Of a stretch of DNA of 64,000 nt, positions 46,336 to 58,584 are shown piece by piece. The stretch comes from Liolophura sinensis. Lineage: Eukaryota; Mollusca; Polyplacophora; Chitonida; Chitonidae. The position numbers and the translations under genes are program-made. Each line of letters opens with the position of its first letter. The first letter of the stretch is position 1. The notes below the pieces were generated by a model that ran no database searches, was not told where the DNA came from, and saw nothing but the letters and a program-made list of their open reading frames with translations. The stretch spans positions 12,247,191 through 12,311,190 of the forward strand of contig NC_088300.1 of the NCBI RefSeq assembly GCF_032854445.1, given 5' to 3'.

Positions 46336-48305
46336 AGCCTTTCGAAAGTGGCTGATGAACTTTCATACAAGATGTAGAAATGGCTGGAAGAAAATAGTGC
46401 CAGTAAGAAGCTAGAGTGCCAGGTGTACAGGGAGCTAGGTGTCACGCACCTGCATTTGGAAAACAACTGATGAATTTTCCCACAGAGATGGACGAAAGTC
46501 AGAGAACCAGGACTAAACCAGCTTTTGGAACATAAGTGATAAAATTTCCTACAAAGATCGGGAAAGTGTGGAAGGAAACTTCAGAGTGCCAAAAGTACAC
46601 CATCTGCCTTTGGAAAACAACTAAGAATGGACGAAATAAGTGGAGGAAATTGACAGTGCCCGAAGTCAACCACTGGCCTATGGAAAGCAAGTGATGAACT
46701 TTCCACCAAAGATGGACAAAATAGCTGGAGGAAACTTGACTGTGCCCAAAGAAAACCACCGACCTATGGAAAGTAAGTGATGAACTTTAACACAAAGATG
46801 GACGAAATAGCTGGAGGAAACTTGACTGTGCCCAAAGAAAACCACCGACCTATGGAAAGTAAGTGATGAACTTTAACACAAAGATGGACAAAATAGCTGG
46901 AGGAAACTTGACTGTGCCCAAAGAAACCACCGACCTATGGAAAGTAAGTGATGAACTTTAACACAAAGATGGATGAAATAGCTGGAGAAAACTTGACTGG
47001 GCCCGAAGAAAACCACTGACCTATGGAAAGCAAGTGATGAACTTTCCACCAAAAATGGATGAAATAGCTGGAGAAAACTTGACTGGGCCCGAAGAAAACC
47101 ACCGACCTATGGAAAGTAAGTGATGAACTTTCCACCAAAGATGGACGAAATAGCTGGAGGAAATTTCACTGTGCCTGAAGTAAACCAGTGACCTATGGAA
47201 AGTAAGTGATGAACTTTCAACCAAAGCTGGAGGAAATTGACAGCGCCCAAAGTAAACCACTGACTTATGGAAAGTAAGTGATGAACTTTCCACCAATGAT
47301 GGATGAAATAGCTGAAGGAAAATTTACTGTGCCTGAAGAAAACCAATGACCTATGAAAAGTAAGTGATGAACTTTCACGCAAAGATGGACGAAATAGCTG
47401 GAAGAAACTTGACTGGGCCTGTAGAAAACCACTGATCTATGAAAAGCAAGTGATGAACTTCCACCAAAGATGGAGGAAATGGAGGAAACTTCACTGTGCC
47501 CAAAGTAAACCACTGACCTATGGAAAGTAAGTGATGAAATTTCCACCAAAGATGGATTAAATGAAGGAAACTTCACTGTGCCCAAAGTAAACCACTGACC
47601 TGTGGAAAGTAAGTGATGAACTTTCCACCAAAGATGGATTAAATGGAGGAAACTTCACTGTGCCCAAAGTAAACCACTGACCTATGGAAAGTAAGTGATG
47701 AACTTTCCACCAAAGATGGAGGAAATGGAGGAAACTTCACTGTGCCCAAAGTAAACCAATGACCTATGGAAAGTAAGTGATGAACTTTCCACCAAAGATG
47801 GAGGAAATGGAGGAAACTTCACTGTGCCCAAAGTAAACCACTGACCTATGGAAAGTAAGTGATGAAATTTCCACCAAAGATGGATTAAATGGAAGAAACT
47901 TCACTGTGCCCAAAGTAAACCACTGACTTATGAAAAGTAAGTGATGAACTTTCCACCAAAGATGGATTAAATGGAGGAAACTTCACTGTGCCCAAAGTAA
48001 ACCACTGACCTATGGAAAGTAAGTGATGAACTTTCCACCAAAGATGGAGGAAATGGAGGAAACTTCACTGTGCCCAAAGTAAACCAATGACCTATGGAAA
48101 GTAAGTGATGAACTTTCCACCAAAGATGGAGGAAATGGAGGAAACTTCACTGTGCCCAAAGTAAACCAATGGCCTATGGAAAGTAAGTGATAAACTTTCC
48201 ACCAAAGATGGAGGAAATGGAGGAAACTTCACTGTGCCCAAAGTAAACCACTGACTTATGAAAAGTAAGTGATGAACTTTCCACCAAAGATGGAGGAAAT
48301 AGCAT
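46336..48305. repeat. 82-86-bp minisatellite, about 2 kb
   Basis: Over twenty units of the type gtgatgaactttccaccaaa, gatggaggaaatggaggaaa, cttcactgtgcccaaagtaa, accactgacctatggaaagt + aa. Units on the left (46336-47400) are longer and more varied (with gaaatagctggaggaaac); those on the right are nearly uniform. Several minus-strand ORFs of 64-106 codons here are by-products. An inverted relative lies at 51600-52205. Confidence 0.97.
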
Positions 48306-49711
48306 ATAGGTTCATCTTCCTTCTAAAAAAAAAGTTATGGTTCATATTTTCATTGTTAAAATCTCTTTGCAGATAGATTTCTGCATCATAAGATTACATG
48401 CAGTATTTCTCGGTAATGATGATGTGGGTTTGGTATTAACCAATCAGTGATCTGAGTACCAACCTTGATAGCTAATGAATATTTATGAGGGTAGACTGTA
48501 AGCACTTGGCAAATTCCCAGTTTTAATCAGACCTCAGACCACCATCAAGTTAACGTCTCAAATTAACATTGTTCGTGTGCCTAAGGCAGGTATTTTGCAT
48601 ATATAGCAGCAGTTACAGAAATAATTAGACAAGTTGTCAGCTTTGAAGTGGAATTTCAGCATCAAAACATACCAAGAGACAATAGCACTGTTAGTACCAA
48701 ATTATGGTACAAGTGTTCCCAGGCTGTGGGACTGAATTTCCCATGCTATGGAACTGATATTCCCAACTGGTATTGAGGCAGCTTATCTCAGCAGTTTACA
48801 ACTGGGATTTTCTGGACCTAAAGTTTAGAATTTGTAAGATCCCGCAGGAACAGTTATAATGAGAAAAGTCACCTAGACATACAAGTGCTCACGAGCAACA
48901 GTGGGACAGGGATTCCCAGTTTCAGCATAGTGAGACAATGTGTCCCAGATTTTGGAACTAGTTATCCTAAGTCATTACTAAATCATTTCTGGAACTGTTA
49001 TTCCCAGAGAGGAAATGGAAGTACTATTTGCTGATATTTTCCCTGCATATGGCTGACGTATTGCCTATTTAAGTACAGTAGGATATACCAGTATTGAACC
49101 AGAACCATGATTAATACCTAACGGTGACATTTATTACACAGTTACCTGCACCAGCTCAAGTACATGCTTTTCGTCACACAGATGCCATTTACCTGTATAC
49201 AAGTACCAGTACCTATCCATCTCTGAACATATACTACTGTTACATTATTTTAATAAACTGTTGTGTTGTTAGTTGAACCTTGAAATCTGATTTTTCTTGG
49301 TTACTCAAAGTTCAGAGCTAATAACTGATTTCTCACATATGGTACTAATTGACATGGACTGACAGGACCTGACCATCAGACGAATCCACAGTAGCCAAGT
49401 CTCCAGGAGTGTACCGATATTTTTCCATAGATTGACACTGGTTGTTTCCCGCTACCAATACTGATTCTGACAGGGGTATCACTGAAATGTGTTTTACCTT
49501 GTGTTATACAGTGTGACTAGGAACTGAGATATCTATATCGTTTAATTGAGAAGTAAATAAAAAAAAATAAAATGAAAATGGCTACTGTACTGAATTTGGA
49601 ATACAATTTTGGAGTTCCAATTTTTTTTTTTTTTTTTTTTTATTTATTATGCTTTGGCCACAAATAAAGCGAATTTTAAAACACATTGACAGCGGTGGTG
49701 ACCTGAAATGG

Positions 49712-49754
<43 letters not shown>

Positions 49755-51393
49755 ATATATATATATATATATGTATATAAATAACCATGATCTTCTTAAA
49801 TTTTATCTCCAGGACACAGGACAAAAAACAAATATGATTTGATTATCTCCAGACAGTTGGAGCTTAGATGCCAGTTGGAACTTAGATGCCAGCTATATAT
49901 AACATCTTTTTCTGTCACTTTGGAGTGTATTGGCTCATCAACTCATTGACACTATTTTGTGGGTAATTTGAAATCAGAGACCATTAAGAACTCATTCAAT
50001 CTTTTAATTATACAGCCCCTTAGCCTGATTAGAATTTGATAGCTGCCTGAGACTGTATAGACAATGTCGCTGTATAGACCTTGGGCATATCGCATTTACA
50101 AGAAAAACCTGCTGCATTTGTTAGTCATCTGTTGATTGGGAAACGCTCTCATTTTGAAGCCATAACTGAGCAGTATGCATTACTGAACAGGCAATGAAAG
50201 GTTTCCTATTTTCGTGGGAAATTGTTGAACTCTAGCTTTCTTCCTTGTTGACCCTGACTCCATAAATGATACAATTCCTCTATATGGGTGGATGTATGTG
50301 CCTGCCTGTATGTGCCATCTTACAAAGAGTAAATATTTAGGCTAGGATACAATATTTCATGGATTCACCATCATTTTACAATATCTTCTCAAGGAACAGT
50401 ACATATATGTAAAAAAGGGAACTACAATTAACTATTAATTAATTTATTACATGATTTATGTATATAATTTATTAATGTTTCCAATAATGGTCCATGATAT
50501 TTAAAGAAAAAATCCACGTGCGTCTGAAACATTTCTGATGGAAGATTAAAATGTAACAAGATGTTATATAAGTTGGCCCCTCCCCAAGAAAAAAAGACGT
50601 TAAAGATAGCCTGAGCCTCTGTTACAAATGTCCCTCTTTGTGAAGAATGCTTGTGAACTGATCACCTATATGTTGCTTGTAGATTATTAACCTGTGAACT
50701 TTAGACACACTTGCTACTCCAGCCTAAGTTCATACTTTATATACTTTCTTAGTTCTTTGGTGCTTTGTGTTGTAGATCATTTGTGGGAATTGGCCTTGCA
50801 ATTATTGACCTGAAATGTCTTTATTGTTTGACGACTGGTATACCTATGTCTGTTTTCATGCATTGATTCAACTCTATGTAATCTTGAAATTGTGCAGATT
50901 GTGTGAAAAATTACAAACAAGATACTTCAAGCAACAAAATCTAAAAATTCTCCTTATCGCAAGAGACCACATTAGATTGTCGTGTTAAAGACATGTTGAC
51001 TGTATCTTGAAAGGGTATTCACATAATTACATTGGTGTACTTAAGGTCATTGTCAGCCTAAGTTAACCCTGATCTGAGGAGTGATACAATGAGTTATACA
51101 AGACGTGATTTATCCTTGTAATGCTGTGTATTCAGAGATGCATGCCTTTGATTTGAACCATCAGATGGATGTAGTATTGTTTCCATCCCAGCCTCAGACA
51201 ACAAATTTTTCAAATTATTCTACATGAAATGCTTTTGACACTGTATAACAATGAGCCACCAGACATGTTTAATAGGCACATTTGAGCTCACTAATGTCCC
51301 CCATCACTAATGCTGTACACTTTTAGATCTCATTGCTACTAAAAATGTGTATGCCATGTATATGTGGGAAAACTCAACAGTTATAGTTTTCAT
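48306..51393. other. Intergenic interval between the two related minisatellites
   Basis: It holds the poly-T and TA/TG runs. At 48700-49020 there are loose repeats of phrases like 'attcccag' and 'ggaactg'. No gene is recognised. Confidence 0.45.
49620..49777 (+). repeat. Poly-T run and (TA)n/(TG)n microsatellite
   Basis: A run of about 22 T (49620-49641) is followed, some 75 bp on, by (TA)n broken by a short (TG)n (49716-49777). Confidence 0.93.
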
Positions 51394-51549
51394 GTATTTA
51401 TTTATTTGATTGGTGTTTTACACCGTACTCAAGAACATTTCACTTATACGATGGTGGCCAGCATTATGGTGGGTGGAAAACGGGCAGAGCCTGGCGGAAA
51501 TCCACGACCATCTGCAGGTTGCTGCCAGACCTTCCCACGTACGGCCGGA
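51394..51549 (-). mobile_element. SINE family 1, 5' truncated
   Basis: Tail and core are well preserved (ttatttatttgattggtgtt, ggccagcattatggtgggtg, ccatctgcaggttgctgcca), stopping at cacgtacggccgga. The tRNA head is absent. The 85-bp minisatellite begins about 50 bp to the right. Confidence 0.88.
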
Positions 51550-51599
51550 TTACAGTTTTTAAAGTGAGGTGAGTTAAATATACTCCTGCCACTCTGGTT

Positions 51600-52205
51600 T
51601 CCCCTTTTAAGCATGATCTTTTCCATCTTTGGTGGAAAGTCCATCACTTGCTTTCCATAGGTCAGTGGTTTACTTCAGGCACAGTCAAGTTTCCTATATC
51701 TATTTCCTCCATATTTGTTGTAAATTCTCCACTTACTTTCCATAGGTCAGTGGTTTACTTCAGGCACAGTCAGGTTTCCTTTATCTATTTCCTCCATATT
51801 TGTTGTAAATTCTCCACTTACTTTTCATAGGTCAGTGGTTTACTTCAGGCACAGTCAAGTTTCCTTTATCTATTTCCTCCATATTTGTTGTAAATTCTCC
51901 ACTTACTTTCCATAGGTCAGTGGTTTACTTCAGGCACAGTCAAGTTTCCTTTATCTATTTCCTCCATATTTGTTGTAAATTCTCCACTTACTTTTCATAG
52001 GTCAGTGGTTTACTTCAGGCACAGTCAAGTTTCCTTTATCTATTTCCTCCATATTTGTTGTAAATTCTCCACTTACTTTTCATAGGTCAGTGGTTTACTT
52101 CAGGCACAGTCAAGTTTCCTTTATCTATTTCCTCCATATTTGTTGTAAATTCTCCACTTACTTTTCATAGGTCAGTGGTTTACTTCAGGCACAGTCATGT
52201 TTCCT
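51600..52205. repeat. 85-bp minisatellite, inverted relative of the 46-48 kb array
   Basis: Seven uniform units of the type gtcagtggtttacttcaggc, acagtcaagtttcctttatc, tatttcctccatatttgttg, taaattctccacttactttt + catag. Reversed, this lines up with the 46336-48305 unit (cctatggaaagtaagtg, ccaccaaagatggaggaaat, gtgcccaaagtaaaccactg). The leftmost unit (51620-51660) is closest to that family. Confidence 0.93.
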
Positions 52206-52611
52206 CCAGGTATTTTGTTAATTTTTGTGTAAAAGTTCATGAACTCAGCCCCAAAAATAACTTATAGTCTATCAGATCACAAAATATTATGTTTCTGTAT
52301 GTTAATATTCCCAAAATTCCTTAAATTAATTTAACCATATATTACCCCATGAATCTTCAAATTCTAGAGGAAAAACATGTCTATACTATGTGCAAGGCAG
52401 TGGTTTAACCCCTAACCTGCCATGCAGTCATATGAACATACTGTCTCCAACAAAATTGCCACAGTACATATACATGGCTTTGTGGAATCTGAGTTCCAGT
52501 CTTCAGGGATGCTTTAAATAGCTCACCAGTCAAATTATGCTTGATGTATTTAATACAATGTAAAAGACTATACAGCATAAAAAGGAAAACAAAAGTATCG
52601 GTACCAGTGTG

Positions 52612-52760
52612 CACAGTGACGACAGTGTGATAATTAGCTAATGGCTACACATATTACCAGTGAAATCCCACCACTGGTCAAATTACTTTAGCTTAAGGCT
52701 TTTATTCTAACTGTTCATGCAGTGAACATATATATGCTTAAAAAGTGGCAAAAGTAGCAC
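52612..52760 (+). repeat. Dispersed repeat C, copy 2
   Basis: The blocks acagtgtgataattagctaa, tggctac, gtgaaatccc, ttttattctaactgt and atatgcttaaaaagt match 15120-15260 in the same order and orientation. Confidence 0.6.
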
Positions 52761-53241
52761 CATGGTTTTTGCAGAATTATTATGTCTGGAGGTACTGTTA
52801 AACAAAGAGAGTGTTGAGATATGTTGGTTTCTTTGTCAACAGCACAGCACATTCCAACCTTGAACCTAAAGTTTCTGTATGCATTCCACAAACTTATAGA
52901 CAACATGAAGTCCTATCCAAGCAGGTGACATGTACATGTACTCAAAACACTAGGACTCACCAAAAGCAGTATAAGTTAGCCTAAATGACCCCATGCTTGA
53001 CCAATCAAGCTAGAACATCCCTGATGGATAAATACACTCTTTGTGATAAAGCCATATTTACTGAACGATGTGTCCACAAATAAAGGACAAAGATACCATA
53101 GAAACTTCTGACTCATTGAGGCTTGCAAGATAAAGGAGACAACACCTGTCACTTCTACTAAAAGATTCTAAGCGTAATAAGGGCAATGATCCTAACAGAT
53201 CTCTTTGTCCCGTTCTAACATGTAAGGTGACACTGCCATAC

Positions 53242-53380
53242 TACTGTAATTCTTCAAGCCTGTAGCATGTTTACAAGATGTTTATTCAAGCATATTCTCA
53301 AGGCATTATTCTGTGTTGACAGATAAAATTTTACTTTTTGTGAATTAAGCCCTGAAATTTGCCAATCCAACCAATGTAGC
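53242..53380 (+). repeat. Dispersed repeat A, copy 3
   Basis: It begins tactgtaattcttcaagcct and contains caagatgtttattcaagcat, ggcattattctgtgttgaca and gataaaattttactttttgt, ending near ccaaccaatgtag. It is immediately followed by the two SINE family 3 copies. Confidence 0.8.
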
Positions 53381-53426
53381 TGAAACCTATCTTTGTATTT
53401 ATAGGAATATATGTACGTTTCAGTTC

Positions 53427-53665
53427 ATGCTGTCAAAGTGCTGCCGCCACTGAAGTATCATGCCAAACACCAGACATGACAACTCACCCTGTGATATTCC
53501 ACTGACAATAGGCCAACCAATTCCGTTTCCTTATACTCTAACCTCTCAGTGCTGAGCATCCATCAAGACAGCAACAAGTAATATTTTGAAAGCCTCTGGT
53601 ATGACCCAACACAGGTTTCGTCCCAGGTCTCTCAACATGGAGGCGGATCATCTAACCACTGGATC
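53427..53665 (-). mobile_element. SINE family 3, head and core, 3' truncated
   Basis: Read on the minus strand it starts with a tRNA-like head (gatccagtggttagatgatc, then a degenerate B box near gggacgaaacc). It continues through 'gggtcataccagaggc' into a core with 'catgtctggtgtttggcatg'. The 3' tail is absent. It lies directly beside a second partial copy in the same orientation. Confidence 0.75.
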
Positions 53666-53684
53666 TCCAAATTGGTCAAATTAT

Positions 53685-53935
53685 GCCTGCTTAGGGTTTA
53701 ACATCGTACTTAACAATTTTTCTGTCATATGATGATGACATAAAATCTGAAATGCATGACGACGATGACAAGTCAGTAGGTGTGTGTACTCTTGTGACAG
53801 GGTGAGTCCATAAGGAAGATACCAGACATGACTCTCCATCCAGTCACATTATACTGACACATGGCCAACTGGTCCCATTTCCTTGATCTAACCTCTCAAT
53901 GCTGAGCACCAAGTCTCTTCACTTCCAGGTGGAAC
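53685..53935 (-). mobile_element. SINE family 3, core and 3' tail, 5' truncated
   Basis: The low-coordinate end (53689-53745) is the 3' tail shared with SINE family 2 (minus strand: tgtcatcatatgacagaaaa ... atgttaaaccctaagc). The core (53770-53935) matches the neighbouring copy at 53427-53665: 'actggccaatagtc'-like and 'gctgagaggt' blocks occur in both. The tRNA head is missing. Confidence 0.7.
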
Positions 53936-54316
53936 TTATCTCTATACATGACAAGTCTTCATTATATCAATAAATGTAGGTCATAGGGATATATGCGTGT
54001 TATAGACATGTAATTTCCACAGTCAGGTGTTAAGTAGAAAGAGCTAGGAATTGAAAATGTCACTTAATTCCTAAATGATGGAGTCCATTGCGCACTGTAG
54101 CTATTGTATTTACAGGCAATCATGACACTTTGTACAGTTTGCAGTCTTTTATTAAACCTTTTTAAACTCTAAAGTCAAGTTTTTTACCACCCAAAAGCGT
54201 TATCTTTAAAAACTCTTAGTTAGTTAACTACTTACCACAATTATCAAAGAAAGGTTAATCACCACTGCCCAACAGAATAAGAATAATATATCTGAATCAC
54301 ACAACTTAATTTTTGG

Positions 54317-54527
54317 TTATTTATTTGATTGGTGTTTTACGCTGTACTCAAGAATATTTCACTTATGCGACGGCGGCCAGCATTATGGTGGGAGGAAACC
54401 ATGCAGAGCCTGAGAGAGACCTTCCCATGTGCGGCCGGAGAGGATGCCAACATGAGCTGGACTTGAACTCACAGCGACCACACTGGTGAGAGGCACCTGG
54501 GTCATTGTGCCGTACTGGGGTGCCACT
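54317..54527 (-). mobile_element. SINE family 1 copy with internal deletion
   Basis: The tail (ttatttatttgattggtgtt) and core (ggccagcattatggtgggag) are followed by a jump from 'cagagcctgagaga' straight to 'gaccttcccatgtgcggccg'. About 35 bp seen in other copies are missing. The head (gcgaccacactggtgagagg, gccgtactggggtgccactt) is complete. Confidence 0.88.
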
Positions 54528-54960
54528 TGACTTAAGGCTAATAACTCAAATTTCTGTTTTGAATCATACAGTCAACTGAAATTGTGACAAAGGATCAAAT
54601 TCAACAGGCTGGTTCAGAGGCAGTGGTCATCATGGAGTTGTTTATGAAATTGTTTTCCTATTATATGTAAAAACAACCTGAGTTCATGTAGCAAAGAGAA
54701 TGTGCAGAACACAATTGTTTATGTGTGACGCCAATCTCATGCAAGGATTGTGAACTGATTGAAGATAACAATCCTTTTAAGGTTTATTTTAATCGAAGTA
54801 ACTATAGCTCTGTGGACATTAATGTTTCCCATGGGAATTAACAAAACTTTTGACAAATTGAAATCATTCAAGTTTAAACCGCACTGGCCTACTATTTTTC
54901 TGCAAGATAATAACTGTCTACAAACAAGATAAAAATATTTTTTTCAGCTCTCGAATTTAA

Positions 54961-55002
54961 TGAGTGAGCGAGTGCTTGGGTTTTAACGTCATACTTAGCA
55001 AT
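54961..55002 (-). mobile_element. SINE family 2/3 tail fragment
   Basis: The plus strand reads tgagtgagcgagtgcttggg, then ttttaacgtcatacttagca, the reverse of the shared SINE tail. It is 5' truncated after about 42 bp. Confidence 0.7.
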
Positions 55003-55544
55003 GAATAAGGCAATTACTTGCACCAAATAGAACATTTCAGCATGTTGTATAAAAGTAAAACCAGCATAATGGACAAAGTTTTCAAGCTCTGATATGACCT
55101 AGTGTAAATGACTGCCTGAGGTCTTAACACTGAACACTGCAACACCTGCAATCATGGATGCCATGGTTTTTCTTTTTGGCTGAAATTTCATTTTTAACTC
55201 TGAGAAGAATCTAATCACTGAATTCACTAAAAACAAAAGCCTGTAGTGCCTTCAGCCTAAATAATGTATCTGTAAGCCTGCCATAGGCAGAGCATTTACA
55301 CATACCAAAACAAGAAAAGGCTCCTCTGATCAAAAACATGAAAGCCAATTTAACAGATATGGAAAAAAGGGCAAGTGCAAAAGAATTCCAAGCCTTTGGT
55401 CGTGAAAGGGATCAATTCAAAATGAGTTTGACTTAAGTCTATAATTAACCGGACTTTCTTTCAAGTAATGAAGGACACAGTAACGCATTGCAAATGCCAA
55501 ATGCCCAAACATGTACCTGGCATAGTATGTACCTGGCATAGTAT

Positions 55545-56875
55545 GGTTGTTTGTCAGGCACCTGGTGATGTGTGGTGGTTTGTCAGGCACCTGGTGAGGT
55601 TTGATGGTTTTGTCAGTCACCTGGTGAGGTGTGGTGGTTTGTCAGTCACCTGGTGAGGTGTGATGGTTTTGTCAGGCACATGGTAAGGTGTGGTGGTTTG
55701 TCAGGCACTTGGTCAGGTTTGGTGGTTTGTCAGGCACCTTGTGAGGTGTAACGGTTTGTGAGGTACGGTGTTGTGGTTTGTCAGGCACATGGTGAGGTGT
55801 GGTGGTTTGTCAGGCACTTGCTCAGGTTTGGTGGTTTGTCAGGCACCTTGTGAGGTGTAACAGTTTGTCAGGTACGGTGTTGTGGTTTGTCAGGCACATG
55901 GTAAGGCATGATGGTTTGATCAGGCACCTGTTAGGTGTGATGGTTTGTCAGGCACCTGGTGAGGTGTGCTGGTTTTGTCAGTCACCTGGTGAGGTGTGGT
56001 GGTTTGTCAGGTACGTGGTGAGGTGTGGTGGTTTGTCAGGCACCTGGTGAGGTGTGATGGTTTGTCAGGCACCTGGTGAGGTGTGATAGTTTGTCAGTCA
56101 CCTGGTGAGGTGTGATGGTTTGTCAGGCACATGGTAAGGTGTGGTGGTTTGTCAGGCACTTGGTCAGGTTTGGTGGTTTGTCAGGCACCTGGTGAGGTGT
56201 AACGGTTTGTCAGGTACGGTGTTGTGGTATGTCAGGCACATGGTGAGGTGTGGTGGTTTGTCAGACACCTGGTGAGGTATGGTGGGTTGTCAGGCACCTG
56301 GTGAGGTGTGATGGTTTGTCAGGTACGTGGTGAGGTGTTATGGTTTGTCAGGAACATGGTGAGGTGTGGTGGTTTGATCAGGCACCTGGTAAGGTGTTGT
56401 GGTTTGTCAGACACCTGGTGAGGTGTGGTGGTTTGTCAGGTACGTGGTCAGGTGTGGTGGTTTTGTCAGTCACCTGGTGAGGTGTGGTGGTTTGTCAGGT
56501 ACGTGGTGAGGTGTGGTGGTTTGTCAGGCACCTGGTGAGGTGTGGTGATTTGTCAGGTACGTGGTGAGGTGTGGTGGGTTGTCAGGCACGTGGTGAGGAG
56601 TGGTGGTTTGTCAGGTACCTGGTGAGGTGTGGTGGTTTGTCAGGTACCTGGTGAGGTGTGGTGGGTTGTCAGGCACCTGGTGAAGTGCGGTGGGTTGTCA
56701 GGCACCTGGTGAGGTGTGGTGGGTTGTCAGGCACCTGGTGAGGTGTGGTGGGTTGTCAGGCACCTGGTGAGGTGTGGTGGGTTGTCAGGCACCTGGTGAG
56801 GTGTGGTGGGTTGTCAGGCACTTGGTGAGGTGTGGTGGTTTGTCAGGTACCTGATGAAGTGTGATGGTTTGTCGG
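55545..56875. repeat. 29-bp minisatellite, about 46 copies
   Basis: Units of the type ggtttgtcaggcacctggtg + aggtgtggt run head to tail, with variants cacatggt, tacgtggt and cacttggt. Copies between 56640 and 56830 are nearly identical, so recent expansion happened there. ORFs of 60-83 codons inside it are by-products. Most units carry CACCTG. Confidence 0.96.
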
Positions 56876-58569
56876 GTTGGACTACAGCAATAATTGCACG
56901 AGAAATGAAAAAAAAACAACAAAAAAAAAACAATTTATACACGGCCTATTCTGCTGAAAACAAAAGTTTCAAGAGGCTTATAACTTCGCTTTCAGTTTTC
57001 CATCCAATCTGCCAATTTTAACACAGATGGTATAAAAAATAAGGAAAGAAGTTAAACAGGATCTGACTACACCCTTATGAATTTTGTTTTTGGGTATGAT
57101 TGGGTGTAAATAATAATATTCTGACAGTAGTTTCATCTAAACACGGGTGCTGGGCATAAGAATGTGGACCTACTGTGCCATAAAGTGGTGATGTCATTTT
57201 GCACTGGAATATCTCTCTGTTGCTTTAATGATGTAACATGGAAAAACTGAATTGTTCTTAAAGGTATAAAAGACATTAACCTGCATTTTTTTCAATTTAC
57301 CACAACCTTGAAAATAAATTAAGTTGTATATATGCATATGTTAAATGTACCACCAAGAATAAACTTGGCATTTTTGCTCATGCCAAACTTCATTTGTAAC
57401 TTGATTTGATAGCAAATAACCAATCTGGGTTTCAAATCACGATGAAGATCTGCTTTAAAAGAATGAGATGTAGAAATGAAGGTCAAAAATGGTCATTCAT
57501 CAACATAATAAGAAATAACTAGACTGAGACTATAAAGAAATTCTACTTTTGAAAACCTGCTTACACCAATAACTTTTCTTGCATTGATAGCAAAAATTTC
57601 TCATAAAAATCAACAAGGGTAGGTACATGTTCAACACATCTCTTAACACATGATTTATGTTCACTGATTGAAATAATTCTGGAAACTCCTGAACCCTGAG
57701 CCCCATTAACGGATTGTACCAGTTAAACTCATAATCTTTATGCCACAATCTTTATTCTTGCATTTCAAGGATAGGCTGATTGAGAGCACCATACTAAAGC
57801 AGACAAATAAACAGCTACTGTTCTATAGCCCTTTCTTCAGCAAATGTTTCTACTGTTATGCAGAGCAATCTACAGGTTTGATTTATTTCTATTCTATTAC
57901 CCTGGTAGCAGCAAAATGTTTTCGTAATTATAACAAAAAAGCCATTGCGGTATAGATTAACAGCAAAAAATGGCCCCACTTTCCCTGACACGTTTTAGTC
58001 CAACCGAACGTTCTAGAGGGGCGTGACCTAATTCTGGACAAAACCATGATGTTTTTTACAGTGGGTGTTTAAATGCGATGCTAAATATTACAAACATGCT
58101 TCATGACTAGGACAGAATAATAAAAAGAATACGCTTGTTTCTCAAAAACAATTCCAACTATAAAATATAGCATTATAAAATAAAACATCTGCAGGGTTGC
58201 TTTCATACTGTCCTGCTTTCAGCTAAGACGCTGTTATCAGGGTGGGCTTCGGTAAGACAGGCTCGTTGCTGGAAGTGAGAGTTCAGGCAGATCAAAAGTT
58301 TTCCCAAACTCTGTCTGACTGAGCTAAAGGAGCTGGAAACCTCTGGCATCAGCAAAACGACAACAAAAGTGGGGAGTTTAACTGATTAAATGCAATTAAA
58401 CTGTGAATTACGAACAAAAAAAAAAATAATTGAAACACACAAAATTAGGTTAACAATAGTTTGATACTAAATTTTATATGGTTTGCTTGTCTAAATGCTT
58501 TGCAGTCATGTTGTATTCTGTATCAAATTCATAAACACTGGTTAACGAATTTTGAAATAATGGAACACT
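56876..58569. other. Intergenic interval
   Basis: A-rich sequence follows the 29-bp array, then unique sequence up to the SINE family 2 copy. No gene is recognised. Confidence 0.45.
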
Positions 58570-58584
58570 TCAATTCACATTTTC

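Noticed and set aside
46499-47585. Series of overlapping minus-strand ORFs of 67-106 codons
   Set aside because: They are translations of the 82-86-bp minisatellite in shifting frames; no stable reading frame crosses the array.
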